From the NCBI GenBank assembly GCA_910584595.1, contig CAJUBQ010000061.1:1-26629 (forward strand): a stretch of DNA of 26,629 nucleotides. Reading direction: 5' to 3'. Position numbers and translations under genes: made by a program. A model generated the notes under the pieces. It saw only the letters and a program-made list of their open reading frames with translations. It was not told the DNA's origin and ran no database searches. This DNA comes from an uncultured Eubacterium sp. GTDB lineage: Bacteria; Bacillota; Clostridia; Lachnospirales; Lachnospiraceae. Below are positions 7,672-14,744 of this stretch, in pieces (within the stretch, counting starts at the first letter, position 1; each line of letters begins with the position of its first letter).

Positions 7672-8037
7672 TCACTTTTCAAGTCCGGAAACCATTTCCT
7701 TAAGCTGCGTAATTTCTTCCTCTGTCAGTTCACCATCCGATAAAAAAGCTGCAAAAAACTTTTGTCTGGAGCCGTCAAACATCTTGTCAATCAACTCTTC
7801 TGTCTCAAAGCTCTGTACCTGTTTTCTCGTTATCAGCGCATGACACTGAAACTTTGGATCCCTGCGCTCCACTGCACCTTTGGCAATACACTTTTTAATC
7901 ACCGTATACGTTGTATTGCGGTTCCAGCCAATCTCTTCGGACAAGATCTTTGCAATCTGCCCTGCAGGCAAGTCCCCGCCTGCTTTCCACAACGTATCCA
8001 TAACCTTTAACTCAGAATCAAACAATTTTAGATCCAT
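7672..8037 (-). CDS. BlaI/MecI/CopY family transcriptional repressor
   Basis: A winged-helix DNA-binding repressor of 121 residues, the usual family length. The N-terminal half (LFDSELKVMDTLWKAGGDLPAG to TTYTVIKKCIAKGAVERR) carries the helix-turn-helix and wing; the C-terminal half (FETEELIDKMFDG to TQLKEMVSGLEK) is the dimerisation and cleavage region. The ATG has GAGGAGG seven bases upstream. It is followed after ten bases by the M56 peptidase gene, the classic repressor-sensor pairing. Two palindromic operators flank its own promoter (8060-8114), so it very likely represses this operon. Other targets are not visible in the window. Confidence 0.93.
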   Translation of the reverse strand: MDLKLFDSELKVMDTLWKAGGDLPAGQIAKILSEEIGWNRNTTYTVIKKCIAKGAVERRDPKFQCHALITRKQVQSFETEELIDKMFDGSRQKFFAAFLSDGELTEEEITQLKEMVSGLEK

Positions 8038-8059
8038 AACTTTACCTCCTCGGAAAATG

Positions 8060-8114
8060 ACTATTGCAATAGTGTTTCCATTAGTATACTATCACGATAG
8101 TCATCGGTTGTCAA
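8060..8114 (-). promoter_or_regulatory. blaI-type promoter with two palindromic operators
   Basis: A perfect palindrome ACTATTGCAATAGT (8060-8073) and a near-perfect one ACTATCACGATAGT (8088-8101) share ACTAT/ATAGT arms with centres 28 bp apart. They lie around a minus-strand promoter: TTGACA at 8109-8114 and, 17 bases on, TAGTAT at 8086-8091. One operator overlaps the -10 region and the other lies just downstream, the expected arrangement for self-repression by the BlaI-type protein. Confidence 0.8.
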
Positions 8115-8173
8115 GAAAATTCGCTCAAATATTTTTCCAAAAACAGGTCGAAAACAGTTCTTTCGTATATCGT

Positions 8174-8216
8174 AAAAACACCATATGGAAACTATTTCTT
8201 TCCATACGGTGTTTTT
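8174..8216. terminator. Strong bidirectional-looking terminator hairpin
   Basis: Arms of 18 bp (8174-8191 and 8199-8216) with a single mismatch, a seven-base loop, and T-runs on the outgoing side in both directions (seven T on plus, five T on minus). It insulates the blaI promoter from the antiterminator gene upstream. Confidence 0.7.
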
Positions 8217-8275
8217 TTCTTGACGCTGTTTAATATTAATATCTTCGTTCTATAAACTCCTATTTATAAAAACTT

Positions 8276-8312
8276 CTATATATCTGGCATTAAATAATTG
8301 CCAGATATATAG
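8276..8312 (-). terminator. Hairpin after the antiterminator gene
   Basis: Perfect 14-bp arms (CTATATATCTGGCA at 8276-8289, complement at 8299-8312) with a nine-base loop. On the minus strand it is followed by AGAAGTTTTT. It lies about 100 bases after the LicT-type gene's stop codon. Confidence 0.65.
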
Positions 8313-8320
8313 CCCCTCCG

Positions 8321-8384
8321 GGGAATGCACACTCGCACGAAAATGTAGATGCCGCAAAGCGGACGTGCTCGGCGCAGATGGCGA
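8321..8384 (+). repeat. 64-bp dispersed repeat, copy B
   Basis: Same-orientation copy of 245-308 with five substitutions. It lies between the 3' end of the antiterminator gene and its hairpin terminator, so it would form part of that transcript's 3' end. Confidence 0.8.
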
Positions 8385-8412
8385 ACTCTGTAACTCTTCA
8401 AACGTAAAAACC

Positions 8413-9243
8413 CTATTCCAGCTCAGCCGCTACTCTTTGGATATGCATCGCCAAATATCCGATCTCGACTTCATCCATCTGCTTTTTCAGATATTTCTCC
8501 AGGTGTCCGCATACGACACTTGCCAGTCTAAAGGCATCCGGGAACTGCTCGGAAATATAATCGTTCATATCCAGCTTCAGCTTTTCTCCCTTGGCTGCTC
8601 GTGCAGCCATATAGCGGACATGATTCATCAGCCTGTTATAAGATAAAGAGTTTACATCAATCTCTTTTCCTGTCCTTTCTTCCACTAAGCGTATACACTC
8701 CCGCACTGAGCCCGCGATCTGCATGGATAACGCTACATTTTCGTTCTCTATCGCAGAATGAATATGCAATGCAATATATCCAACTTCATGTTCGTCGATC
8801 TGCACGCCCAACCTCTCTGCAAGAATCGGACGGATACACTCAGCCACATGATATTCCATATGAAACAGTGCGCGAATATCTCCTGTCAGCGGATTACTGA
8901 TCTGTTCTCTGCCGCGTATCCGTTTGACTGCAAAAGCGATATGATCGGCCATAGGAAAGAGAATACTCCAATCAATCTTTCCAAATACGCGCTCGCTTTC
9001 CTTTAATACCTGCTCTGCAATCTCCAAAAAAACCGGATCGATTCCCTTTACAAGCTCCATTGCACTCCCACGCTCTGTATGCTCATACAAAGAATAAATG
9101 GCACATTCTTCCGGCGCCTCTATGCGCTGGCTCACTTTCTTTCCAAAACCGACCCCTTTTCCGATCAGAAGATACTCTCTGTGATCCCTGTCTCCGATTG
9201 CAATGACCGTATTATTGTTTAATGCCTTCTTTACTCTGAACAT
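8413..9243 (-). CDS. BglG/LicT/GlcT family transcription antiterminator
   Basis: RNA-binding antiterminator controlled by PTS phosphorylation. The N-terminal RNA-binding (CAT) domain covers about residues 1-55 (VKKALNNNTVIAI; LLIGKGVGFGKK). PRD1 follows, with conserved histidines in FHMEYHVAECI and ALHIHSAIE. PRD2 has histidines in LMNHVRYMAARA and YLAMHIQRVA. All four PRD histidine positions appear occupied. The length of 276 residues is normal. It lies 35 bases downstream of the PTS gene, and that gene's leader carries a matching RAT/terminator (11653-11731), so the target is assigned with good confidence. It is functionally GlcT-like, but I give no symbol because the sugar is unproven. Confidence 0.93.
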   Translation of the reverse strand: MFRVKKALNNNTVIAIGDRDHREYLLIGKGVGFGKKVSQRIEAPEECAIYSLYEHTERGSAMELVKGIDPVFLEIAEQVLKESERVFGKIDWSILFPMADHIAFAVKRIRGREQISNPLTGDIRALFHMEYHVAECIRPILAERLGVQIDEHEVGYIALHIHSAIENENVALSMQIAGSVRECIRLVEERTGKEIDVNSLSYNRLMNHVRYMAARAAKGEKLKLDMNDYISEQFPDAFRLASVVCGHLEKYLKKQMDEVEIGYLAMHIQRVAAELE

Positions 9244-9257
9244 ACTTACTCCCCATA

Positions 9258-9277
9258 AGTCCGGCCGCAGCCGGACT
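9258..9277. terminator. Short GC-rich hairpin between PTS and antiterminator genes
   Basis: An 8-bp stem AGTCCGGC/GCCGGACT with a CGCA loop. T-richness follows only on the plus strand; on the minus strand, the direction of transcription here, TTATGGGGAG follows and includes the next gene's ribosome binding site. It is therefore more likely an attenuating or RNA-processing hairpin than a full terminator. Confidence 0.5.
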
Positions 9278-9278
9278 T

Positions 9279-11441
9279 TTATTCTTCATACGTATCAATC
9301 GCAAACAACGCTTCTCCTGCCTGAATATTTCCGCTCTTTAACAGACGTATTTTCTGGTTTTCTGACAGCTCTGTGCACAGCACCGGTGACGCCAGTGATG
9401 GTGCATGTTCCGCCAGATATGCAAGATCCAGCTTCATCAGCAAATCACCTTTCTTTACTTTATCGCCATCTTTTACCAATACCTCAAATCCTTTGCCATT
9501 CAGCTTCACAGTATCTATCCCCATATGCAGCAATAATTCCGTACCTGATGAAGTTACAAAACCGATCGCATGTTTTGTATCAAATACAAAGCTTACTTCT
9601 CCATCTTCCGGTGCGACTACTTTTGGTTCTTCTGGTGTTACAATCGCTCCATCACCCATCATCCGTCCTGCAAATGCCTCATCCGGCGCTTCCGATAAAT
9701 CTGCAGCCACACCATTTACCGGACTTGAAATAATCTCTGAACGGATCAGCTTTCCTTCTGCTTTTTTCTCTGCCGTTGAGCTGGTCTTGTTCTCCGCAGC
9801 CTGATCTGTATCTCCTGCTGACGGCTGATACAACTCATCTGGTGCGGTTTCCAGATAATCTTCCAGATTAGATTTTACAACCGTTACACGCGGTCCATAA
9901 ATAATCTGTACGCCATTGCCTTTGTGCACGACTCCGGATGCTCCGGTAGATTTGAGCATTGCATCGCTGACAAGCGCAGAATCATGTACCGTACAGCGAA
10001 GTCTTGTCGCACAACAGTCTACGTCCGATATATTTTTCTTGCCGCCAAGTCCATGACAGATTGTTTCGGATAATGCATCTTCTTCGGAAAGAGCTGCTCC
10101 CTGGCCGGATTCTCCTTTTTTACGTGCATCCACATCACTTCTGCGGTAAAGTTTTACTTCTTCATTATCATCACGTCCCGGTGTTTTCAGATTCATCTTC
10201 TGAATGAGGAACGAAAACAGTAAGAAATATACAACAAAATATCCGATACCAACTACAACTATCCAAACCCAGCTTGTTTTCGCATTTCCCTGTAAAACAC
10301 CAAACAGGAACATATCTATTAAACCGCCGGAAAATGTCATACCCACACCAACATTAAACACATGCATCAGCATATACGCCAGCCCGGCAAATACACAGTG
10401 AATCGCATATAACAGCGGAGCTACGAATAAGAATGTAAATTCCAACGGTTCCGTAATGCCTGTCAGCATAGAGGTCAGTGCGGCAGACATTAAAAGACCC
10501 GCAGCCGCTTCTTTTTTCTCCGGTTTTGCTGTTTTATACATTGCAAGCGCAGCGCCCGGAAGACCAAAGATCATTAACGGGAATTTCCCCGACATAAATC
10601 TGGTTGCAGATACCGCAAAATGTTCTACAGAAGGATCTGCTAACTGTGCAAAGAAAATATTCTGTGCACCTTCAATCAAACGGCCGCCGACTTCCATTGT
10701 ACCGCCCAGCGCTGTCTGCCAAAACGGCAGGTAAAATACATGGTGCAGTCCAAACGGGATTAACGCACGTTCCATCAAACCATACACCCATGTGCCGGCA
10801 TAACCGGACTCTAATACAACACCGCCGATTGCATAAATGCCCTGCTGAATAACCGGCCAGATGAAGAACATTAAAATTCCAACTGCCGTATATGTTAAAC
10901 CACTGACAATCGGTACAAATCTCGTACCGCCAAAAAATGACAATACCTGCGGCAGCTCAATCTTATAAAACCGGTTATGAAGCGCAGCTACACCAAGCCC
11001 TACGATAATACCGCCAAACACACCCATCTGCAGTGATGTAATGCCTACGACAGATGTGGTGGCTCCGCTTAACATCGTCTCCGGGCCGCCATTATTTGTA
11101 ATCATTGCGCCAATCGAAGCATGCATGATAAAAAATGCGATCGCCGCAGATAATGCCGCTACTTCTTTTTCTTTCTTTGCCATACCAATGGCAACACCCA
11201 TTGCAAATATAATCGGAAGATTTGCAAATACGATATCTCCGGCTGCACTCATAACCTGCAAAATCGCATTCAAAATCGTTCCTGGCCCCATGATGCCCAT
11301 CAAACCATAAGTCGTTAACATCGTTTCATTTGTAAACGATCCTCCGACGCCCAGCAACAGACCTGCTACCGGCAGGATAGCGATTGGCAGCATGAACGAA
11401 CGTCCGACACGCTGCAATACTCCAAAAATTTTGTCTTTCAT
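9279..11441 (-). CDS. ptsG: Glucose-type PTS transporter, EIICBA fusion
   Basis: Imports and phosphorylates a hexose, most likely glucose. The IIC domain spans about 1-415, with SFMLPIAILPVAGLLLG near the start, GLHHVFYLPFW (231-241) and the substrate-binding GITEPLEF (328-335). The IIB domain is near 455-530, with phosphocysteine Cys477 in CATRLR. After a flexible Ser/Ala-rich linker (540-565), IIA follows with His624 and the phosphorylated His639 (LLLHMGIDTV). All phosphotransfer residues are present in 720 residues. The start (MKDKIFGVLQ) is chosen for GGGAGGA just upstream; an in-frame ATG twelve codons earlier is ignored. Expression should depend on the RAT/terminator leader and the antiterminator encoded next. 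A related sugar such as N-acetylglucosamine cannot be excluded. Confidence 0.92.
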   Translation of the reverse strand: MKDKIFGVLQRVGRSFMLPIAILPVAGLLLGVGGSFTNETMLTTYGLMGIMGPGTILNAILQVMSAAGDIVFANLPIIFAMGVAIGMAKKEKEVAALSAAIAFFIMHASIGAMITNNGGPETMLSGATTSVVGITSLQMGVFGGIIVGLGVAALHNRFYKIELPQVLSFFGGTRFVPIVSGLTYTAVGILMFFIWPVIQQGIYAIGGVVLESGYAGTWVYGLMERALIPFGLHHVFYLPFWQTALGGTMEVGGRLIEGAQNIFFAQLADPSVEHFAVSATRFMSGKFPLMIFGLPGAALAMYKTAKPEKKEAAAGLLMSAALTSMLTGITEPLEFTFLFVAPLLYAIHCVFAGLAYMLMHVFNVGVGMTFSGGLIDMFLFGVLQGNAKTSWVWIVVVGIGYFVVYFLLFSFLIQKMNLKTPGRDDNEEVKLYRRSDVDARKKGESGQGAALSEEDALSETICHGLGGKKNISDVDCCATRLRCTVHDSALVSDAMLKSTGASGVVHKGNGVQIIYGPRVTVVKSNLEDYLETAPDELYQPSAGDTDQAAENKTSSTAEKKAEGKLIRSEIISSPVNGVAADLSEAPDEAFAGRMMGDGAIVTPEEPKVVAPEDGEVSFVFDTKHAIGFVTSSGTELLLHMGIDTVKLNGKGFEVLVKDGDKVKKGDLLMKLDLAYLAEHAPSLASPVLCTELSENQKIRLLKSGNIQAGEALFAIDTYEE

Positions 11442-11521
11442 AAAAATTCCTCCCTGCTTTTCGGGTATTTTATGCATAAGCGCCGCTTCTTATTCTCGTT
11501 TTATCAAATATTTCATCCACA

Positions 11522-11579
11522 GAAAACTGCCATTCCAAAAACTGCGAATCAAAAACTGCCATTCTAAAAACTACGAATT
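11522..11579. repeat. Two tandem 29-bp repeats in the PTS leader
   Basis: Two copies with period 29, both reading (A)AAAACTGCCATTC then AAAAACT(G/A)CGAAT, differing at about four positions. They lie between the RAT terminator and the PTS start codon, so they are transcribed in the untranslated leader whenever antitermination succeeds. Confidence 0.75.
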
Positions 11580-11652
11580 AGAAATCTGCAAAACAGAAAT
11601 CTATTCAAATTTTACAGCGCCAAGGGAAACAGGCAAGAAAAAACGCAACTGC

Positions 11653-11714
11653 AAAAAAGCAGACACTTATATGCATAAACATCCCCTAGATTTTATGCAT
11701 AGTTAATGCCTGCT
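11653..11714 (-). terminator. Leader terminator controlled by antitermination
   Basis: On the minus strand a long stem forms between AGCAGGCATTAAC-TATGCATAAA (11692-11714) and TTTATGCATATAAGTGTCTGCT (11658-11679) with few mismatches, followed by TTTTTT at 11653-11658. The 5' arm overlaps the 3' half of the RAT site, so the two structures are mutually exclusive. This is the hallmark of BglG/LicT-type control. It lies about 215 bases upstream of the PTS start codon. Confidence 0.85.
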
Positions 11715-11731
11715 TCCCAGTTACACACTAT
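11699..11731 (-). promoter_or_regulatory. Ribonucleic antiterminator (RAT) site
   Basis: The minus-strand RNA begins ATAGTG-TGTAACTG-GGAA, continues GCAGGCATTAACTAT, and matches the family RAT pattern: a lower stem (ATAGT/ACTAT), an asymmetric internal loop with TGTAA opposite GGCATTA, and an upper CTG/CAG stem. The core GCAGGCA is typical of LicT/GlcT targets. Binding of the antiterminator here would prevent formation of the overlapping terminator. Confidence 0.82.
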
Positions 11732-11745
11732 ATCATCTAATTAAA

Positions 11746-11774
11746 AAATTAACATTTTTATTGATATTTGTCAA
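11746..11774 (-). promoter_or_regulatory. Probable promoter of the PTS-antiterminator operon
   Basis: A consensus TTGACA at 11769-11774 on the minus strand, then 17 bases and a weak -10 (TAATTT, 11746-11751) in a very A/T-rich stretch. Initiation would fall just upstream of the RAT, as required for early antitermination. Confidence 0.55.
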
Positions 11775-12066
11775 GTAATACTTGGAATTTTTTTATATTT
11801 TCAGCGCTTTATTTTTAGCGGCATCCAGCATACTGCACAAATACAGGAATGATGCTTTCTAATGTAACTATATAGTATTACAACTTTCGACTTATCTCAT
11901 TTTATAACTCAGCGGTTCTGATCTTTAAAAAGCTGTTTCATCTCCTTGACAGGTATCTATTTCAGCGGTACCGGTAATTCAGAATATTGTGTAACTAGTA
12001 TAACCCACCTTAAATAAGCGTACGTTTGACAGGCCTAATTTCCGATAGCACATGACAAACTAGATT
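11775..12066. other. Intergenic region, no gene seen
   Basis: About 290 bases between the response regulator stop and the PTS promoter. No supported open frame or clear terminator for the two-component operon was found. Two TTGACA boxes on the plus strand (near 11947 and 12027) lack convincing -10 partners and have no gene downstream. Confidence 0.4.
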
Positions 12067-12795
12067 TTAACTCATTCGAAGTTCTTTCATCATTCGTGTA
12101 GACATCAGACACGTTTCTCCGTTGTTAAAATAGATGATGCGGTTTTTCGCATCTACTTCTTTTATATTATTTTTATTTACCAGAAATGACCGGTGACAAC
12201 GCACAAAGTTATCGTCTAATATGCCTGTTAATTCTTTTATGGCGCCGGAAAATTCTATTTGGCGGTCTTTCGCATGAAGAATGACTTTATGGATATTCCG
12301 CGAGGTTTCAAAAAAGAATATTTCATCATAATCTACGCTGACTTTGCGGCCGCCAAGTTCCATCGTATAGACCTTATGTATCTTGTTCGTCTGAAGTGTA
12401 TAGCGTTCCATCGCATTTAACAGGCATTCTCTGATTTTCACTTTCGCTTCTGCAGGATTGTCTTTTAATACAAAATCCATTGCCTCCACCCGATACTGAA
12501 AGGTCATATAGCTAAGTTCAGAATGTGCTGTTATAAATATGATAAAGCCTCGCGGGTCAAACAATCTGATTTGTTGTGCCAGCTTCAACCCGTTCATGTC
12601 GCTGTTTAAGTCGATATCAAGGAAATAAACGCCTGTGTTCTGACTGGTCTTGACCTGATCCAACAACATATAAGGATCTCCAGCGTCTAAAACAAGCTGC
12701 ATATCCAATTCTTCCATCAGTATCGTATTTTGTATGATCCTCACAATCGTTTGACGCTGTGCATCATGATCTTCACACACAAAGATACTTAACAT
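12067..12795 (-). CDS. LytTR-family response regulator (AgrA/ComE-like)
   Basis: DNA-binding output of the two-component system encoded with it. The receiver domain covers about 1-125, with acidic residues Glu8/Asp9, the phosphoacceptor Asp60 in YFLDIDL, and Lys at FVLKDNPAEA. The LytTR domain follows from about 140 to 240, with YDEIFFFETS, HKVILHAKDRQIEF, FVRCHRSFLVN and a C-terminal STRMMKELRMS. The length of 242 residues is typical. The start has AGGAG nine bases upstream and lies 34 bases after the kinase stop. LytTR regulators often control peptide quorum-sensing or bacteriocin genes; here the only obvious neighbouring candidate is the divergent small membrane-peptide gene at 14357. Confidence 0.93.
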   Translation of the reverse strand: MLSIFVCEDHDAQRQTIVRIIQNTILMEELDMQLVLDAGDPYMLLDQVKTSQNTGVYFLDIDLNSDMNGLKLAQQIRLFDPRGFIIFITAHSELSYMTFQYRVEAMDFVLKDNPAEAKVKIRECLLNAMERYTLQTNKIHKVYTMELGGRKVSVDYDEIFFFETSRNIHKVILHAKDRQIEFSGAIKELTGILDDNFVRCHRSFLVNKNNIKEVDAKNRIIYFNNGETCLMSTRMMKELRMS

Positions 12796-12829
12796 TTCAT
12801 ATCACTCCTTATATCATGATTTATGTTGT

Positions 12830-14116
12830 TTAAAAAATTAATTCCATATGCTGCATGAAGCAGCCGCATCGCATTGTTGTTTCCAGCAATACATTATCAT
12901 AAGCATTGATGATGTTCTGAGCGTTAGAAAGCCCGATTCCCTGATGTCCATTCTTGGTGCTAAAGCCCTTTTTCTTTAACTTTTGCAACACCAGGCCGTT
13001 ATCCCGAAAGCAATTGCTTATGATAATTGACACACCCGTCTTATTCTGAATAATATTCAGGCCTATTTGCGGCTGTTCCGTCTCCAATGCAGCTTCCATG
13101 GCGTTGTCTAAAAAGATTCCCAATATTCTGGCAAGATCTACGGTATCTATCGAAAAACAGTCAACTCTGTCAGGAATATCTATCGTAACATCTATCCCTG
13201 CCTCATGGGCGAAAATCATCTTTGCAGAGAGCAGGCTTTTAATTTCTAACACTCCAATATTACTAAGTTGATTCAGCTTGTAATCACCCTGGTCAATCAG
13301 ATTCTTCGTTGGAAAAATTTTATTTTCAAAAAAAATCTTTAATTCGTCCATATCGCCATTTTCAATATAGCCGGATATAGAGAGTAAAATGTTCACGTAA
13401 TCATGCTTAAAAGAACGCAGGCCGTTATACATAGATTCTAAATTGTTTGTATAGTTCTGCAAATCCTGCAATGCTTTCTTCTTTATCTCTGTCTCTGTTT
13501 GTTCCAGATGAGAACGGCGCATCGCCAGAAGCAAAAAAAGCATAACAAGCAGATACCCTGAAAGATGCAAGACATTATTATAAATCATTTTGCCGATCGA
13601 GCCATTTTGTCCCGGAATCACATTATCAAACAGATAAATCGTTATAAGGAGGACTAATGCTGCATCAACCAGATACCACGTCTGCGGTAGACGTAAAACC
13701 CCTTGTCCGGACAGTAATAATTTTTTTAACAGCCTGCCGCAAAACAGCGTAATAAAATAAAACAGCAATATGTGAATCAATCTGACGCCAAAAGAGACAT
13801 ACTGCAGATGGATGGAAGACTGAGGAATCAGCATATGCAAAACTATTGTCAAAAAATTATCTGTCACAATCGTAAGCACACATCCAATCATACCCATACA
13901 AACATTCTCAGATGCGGTATCTTGATAAGCAACCAGTCCATAAACACAAACTGCCGCCAATATACCGAACAGACCGTATGGAATACAAGACAAGAGCGTT
14001 ACAGGCATTCCTGCAAGCAGCAAAATTACATAAAGCATAAGAAACGCTTGAAAGCTCATACGTTTGGGCCACACATTTCGAACAGCAAGGGCAAGCTGAA
14101 AAAACGACAGAAGCAT
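12830..14116 (-). CDS. GHKL-family sensor histidine kinase (AgrC-like)
   Basis: Membrane sensor for the adjacent LytTR regulator. Six or seven hydrophobic helices cover residues 1-200. The dimerisation region holds the phosphoacceptor His238 in SFKHDYVNILLSISGY, the signature of the AgrC group. The GHKL ATPase has an N-box (FLDNAMEAA) and a G-box (GHQGIGLSNAQ). The length of 428 residues fits AgrC-type kinases. A good promoter (TTGATA-17-TATAAT) lies 14153-14181, and AGGAG precedes the start by about 12 bases. No agrB peptidase or classical agrD gene is nearby, so the ligand is unknown. Confidence 0.92.
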   Translation of the reverse strand: MLLSFFQLALAVRNVWPKRMSFQAFLMLYVILLLAGMPVTLLSCIPYGLFGILAAVCVYGLVAYQDTASENVCMGMIGCVLTIVTDNFLTIVLHMLIPQSSIHLQYVSFGVRLIHILLFYFITLFCGRLLKKLLLSGQGVLRLPQTWYLVDAALVLLITIYLFDNVIPGQNGSIGKMIYNNVLHLSGYLLVMLFLLLAMRRSHLEQTETEIKKKALQDLQNYTNNLESMYNGLRSFKHDYVNILLSISGYIENGDMDELKIFFENKIFPTKNLIDQGDYKLNQLSNIGVLEIKSLLSAKMIFAHEAGIDVTIDIPDRVDCFSIDTVDLARILGIFLDNAMEAALETEQPQIGLNIIQNKTGVSIIISNCFRDNGLVLQKLKKKGFSTKNGHQGIGLSNAQNIINAYDNVLLETTMRCGCFMQHMELIF

Positions 14117-14152
14117 TTCAGTCTATTTCTCCTTTCGAGATTTTCTTCTCTG

Positions 14153-14181
14153 ATTATACTGTAAAAGACTTTTGGTATCAA
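14153..14181 (-). promoter_or_regulatory. Sigma-A promoter of the kinase-regulator operon
   Basis: TTGATA (14176-14181), a 17-base spacer and TATAAT (14153-14158) on the minus strand, ending 36 bases upstream of the kinase start codon. Confidence 0.7.
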
Positions 14182-14269
14182 GCATTGCTCTGCAAAAATG
14201 ATGAATAAATGCGTGCTTTGCCGGAAAAGAAACGCACTCTTTCACGAATCAAAGCATTTTATGACAGTT

Positions 14270-14300
14270 TTGAGAGATTTGTTCGTTACTCTGGTATACT
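14270..14300 (+). promoter_or_regulatory. Possible promoter of the divergent small membrane gene
   Basis: TTGAGA (14270-14275) and an extended -10 of the form TGG-TATACT (14295-14300) are separated by 19 bases, longer than optimal, which would fit an activator-dependent promoter. ACAGTTTTG at 14264-14272 resembles one half of an AgrA/ComE-type site, but no second half was found at the usual spacing. Confidence 0.4.
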
Positions 14301-14356
14301 ACCTTATAGTAAATAAATATTAAATACATAGTTGCTTTGGAAGGAGATTTAAAAAT

Positions 14357-14548
14357 ATGAAACATATGTTAAAAGGAGCTGCCATAATGGCGGCAGTAAT
14401 CATTGTTAATATGATAATTAGTATCATTGGCAATATGAACGGCGTTGATTTAAATTCGACGGCTACAGCCACAGTATCAGCCGTTTGTGCTATGTTTATT
14501 TATGACGGATGGATCCGGAATGAAAAAAATAAAGAAAATCAGGAATAA
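14357..14548 (+). CDS. Small two-helix membrane peptide, divergent from agrCA-like genes
   Basis: A 63-residue product with an excellent AAGGAGA site eight bases before the ATG. The first hydrophobic segment is about residues 5-25 (LKGAAIMAAVIIVNMIISII), then a short polar loop (NMNGVDLNSTA), a second hydrophobic stretch about 34-50 (ATVSAVCAMFIYDG), and a charged tail rich in Lys, Asn and Glu. It is one of only two intact plus-strand genes and is divergent from the kinase, sharing a 240-base regulatory gap, so regulation by the LytTR protein is plausible. It lacks the amphipathic-leader/Cys/acidic-tail plan of AgrD, so it is not an obvious autoinducing peptide. A bacteriocin-immunity or small membrane stress role is possible; I do not recognise the family. 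Confidence 0.75.
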   Translation: MKHMLKGAAIMAAVIIVNMIISIIGNMNGVDLNSTATATVSAVCAMFIYDGWIRNEKNKENQE

Positions 14549-14615
14549 AAAAGATCTTCAGAAAAATAACGGAAGCAGATTACACAAAATATTTCAAAAA
14601 ACATTTCAAAAAATG

Positions 14616-14730
14616 CATGTCAAAAATCCACAATGCAGTTGCTTTTGAAAAGTTCCTAAGTTAAGGAACAGTTTCTAAGTTAAGGAACAGTCCCTAAAAT
14701 AAGGGACAGTTTCTAAGGATTTTTGACATG
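14616..14730. repeat. 115-bp composite element: 14-bp inverted repeat around three 19-bp repeats
   Basis: Perfect 14-bp ends (CATGTCAAAAATCC at 14616-14629, complement at 14717-14730) enclose a head-to-tail array of three 19-bp units of the form TTCCTAAGTTAAGGAACAG (start near 14653), ending in a partial fourth. Each unit is itself a small palindrome (TTCCT...AGGAA; third unit TCCCT...AGGGA with compensating changes). It lies between two convergent genes and shares its TTCCTAAG core with the hairpin repeats E1 and E2. Confidence 0.8.
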
Positions 14731-14744
14731 TGCTATCAAAAAAT

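Noticed and set aside
8176..8220. Small non-coding RNA gene between the blaI promoter and the antiterminator gene
   Set aside because: Only terminator-like hairpins are visible; no promoter pointing into the gap.
14264..14300. Two-half LytTR/AgrA binding site upstream of the small membrane gene
   Set aside because: Only one half-site (ACAGTTTTG) is recognisable; the sequence 12 bp further on does not match.
14357..14548. AgrD-type autoinducing peptide precursor
   Set aside because: Has two hydrophobic helices and lacks the amphipathic leader, central Cys/Ser and acidic tail of AgrD; no agrB nearby.
14653..14719. Three regularly spaced repeats resembling a CRISPR array
   Set aside because: Units are contiguous 19-bp palindromes without unique spacers and no cas genes are present.
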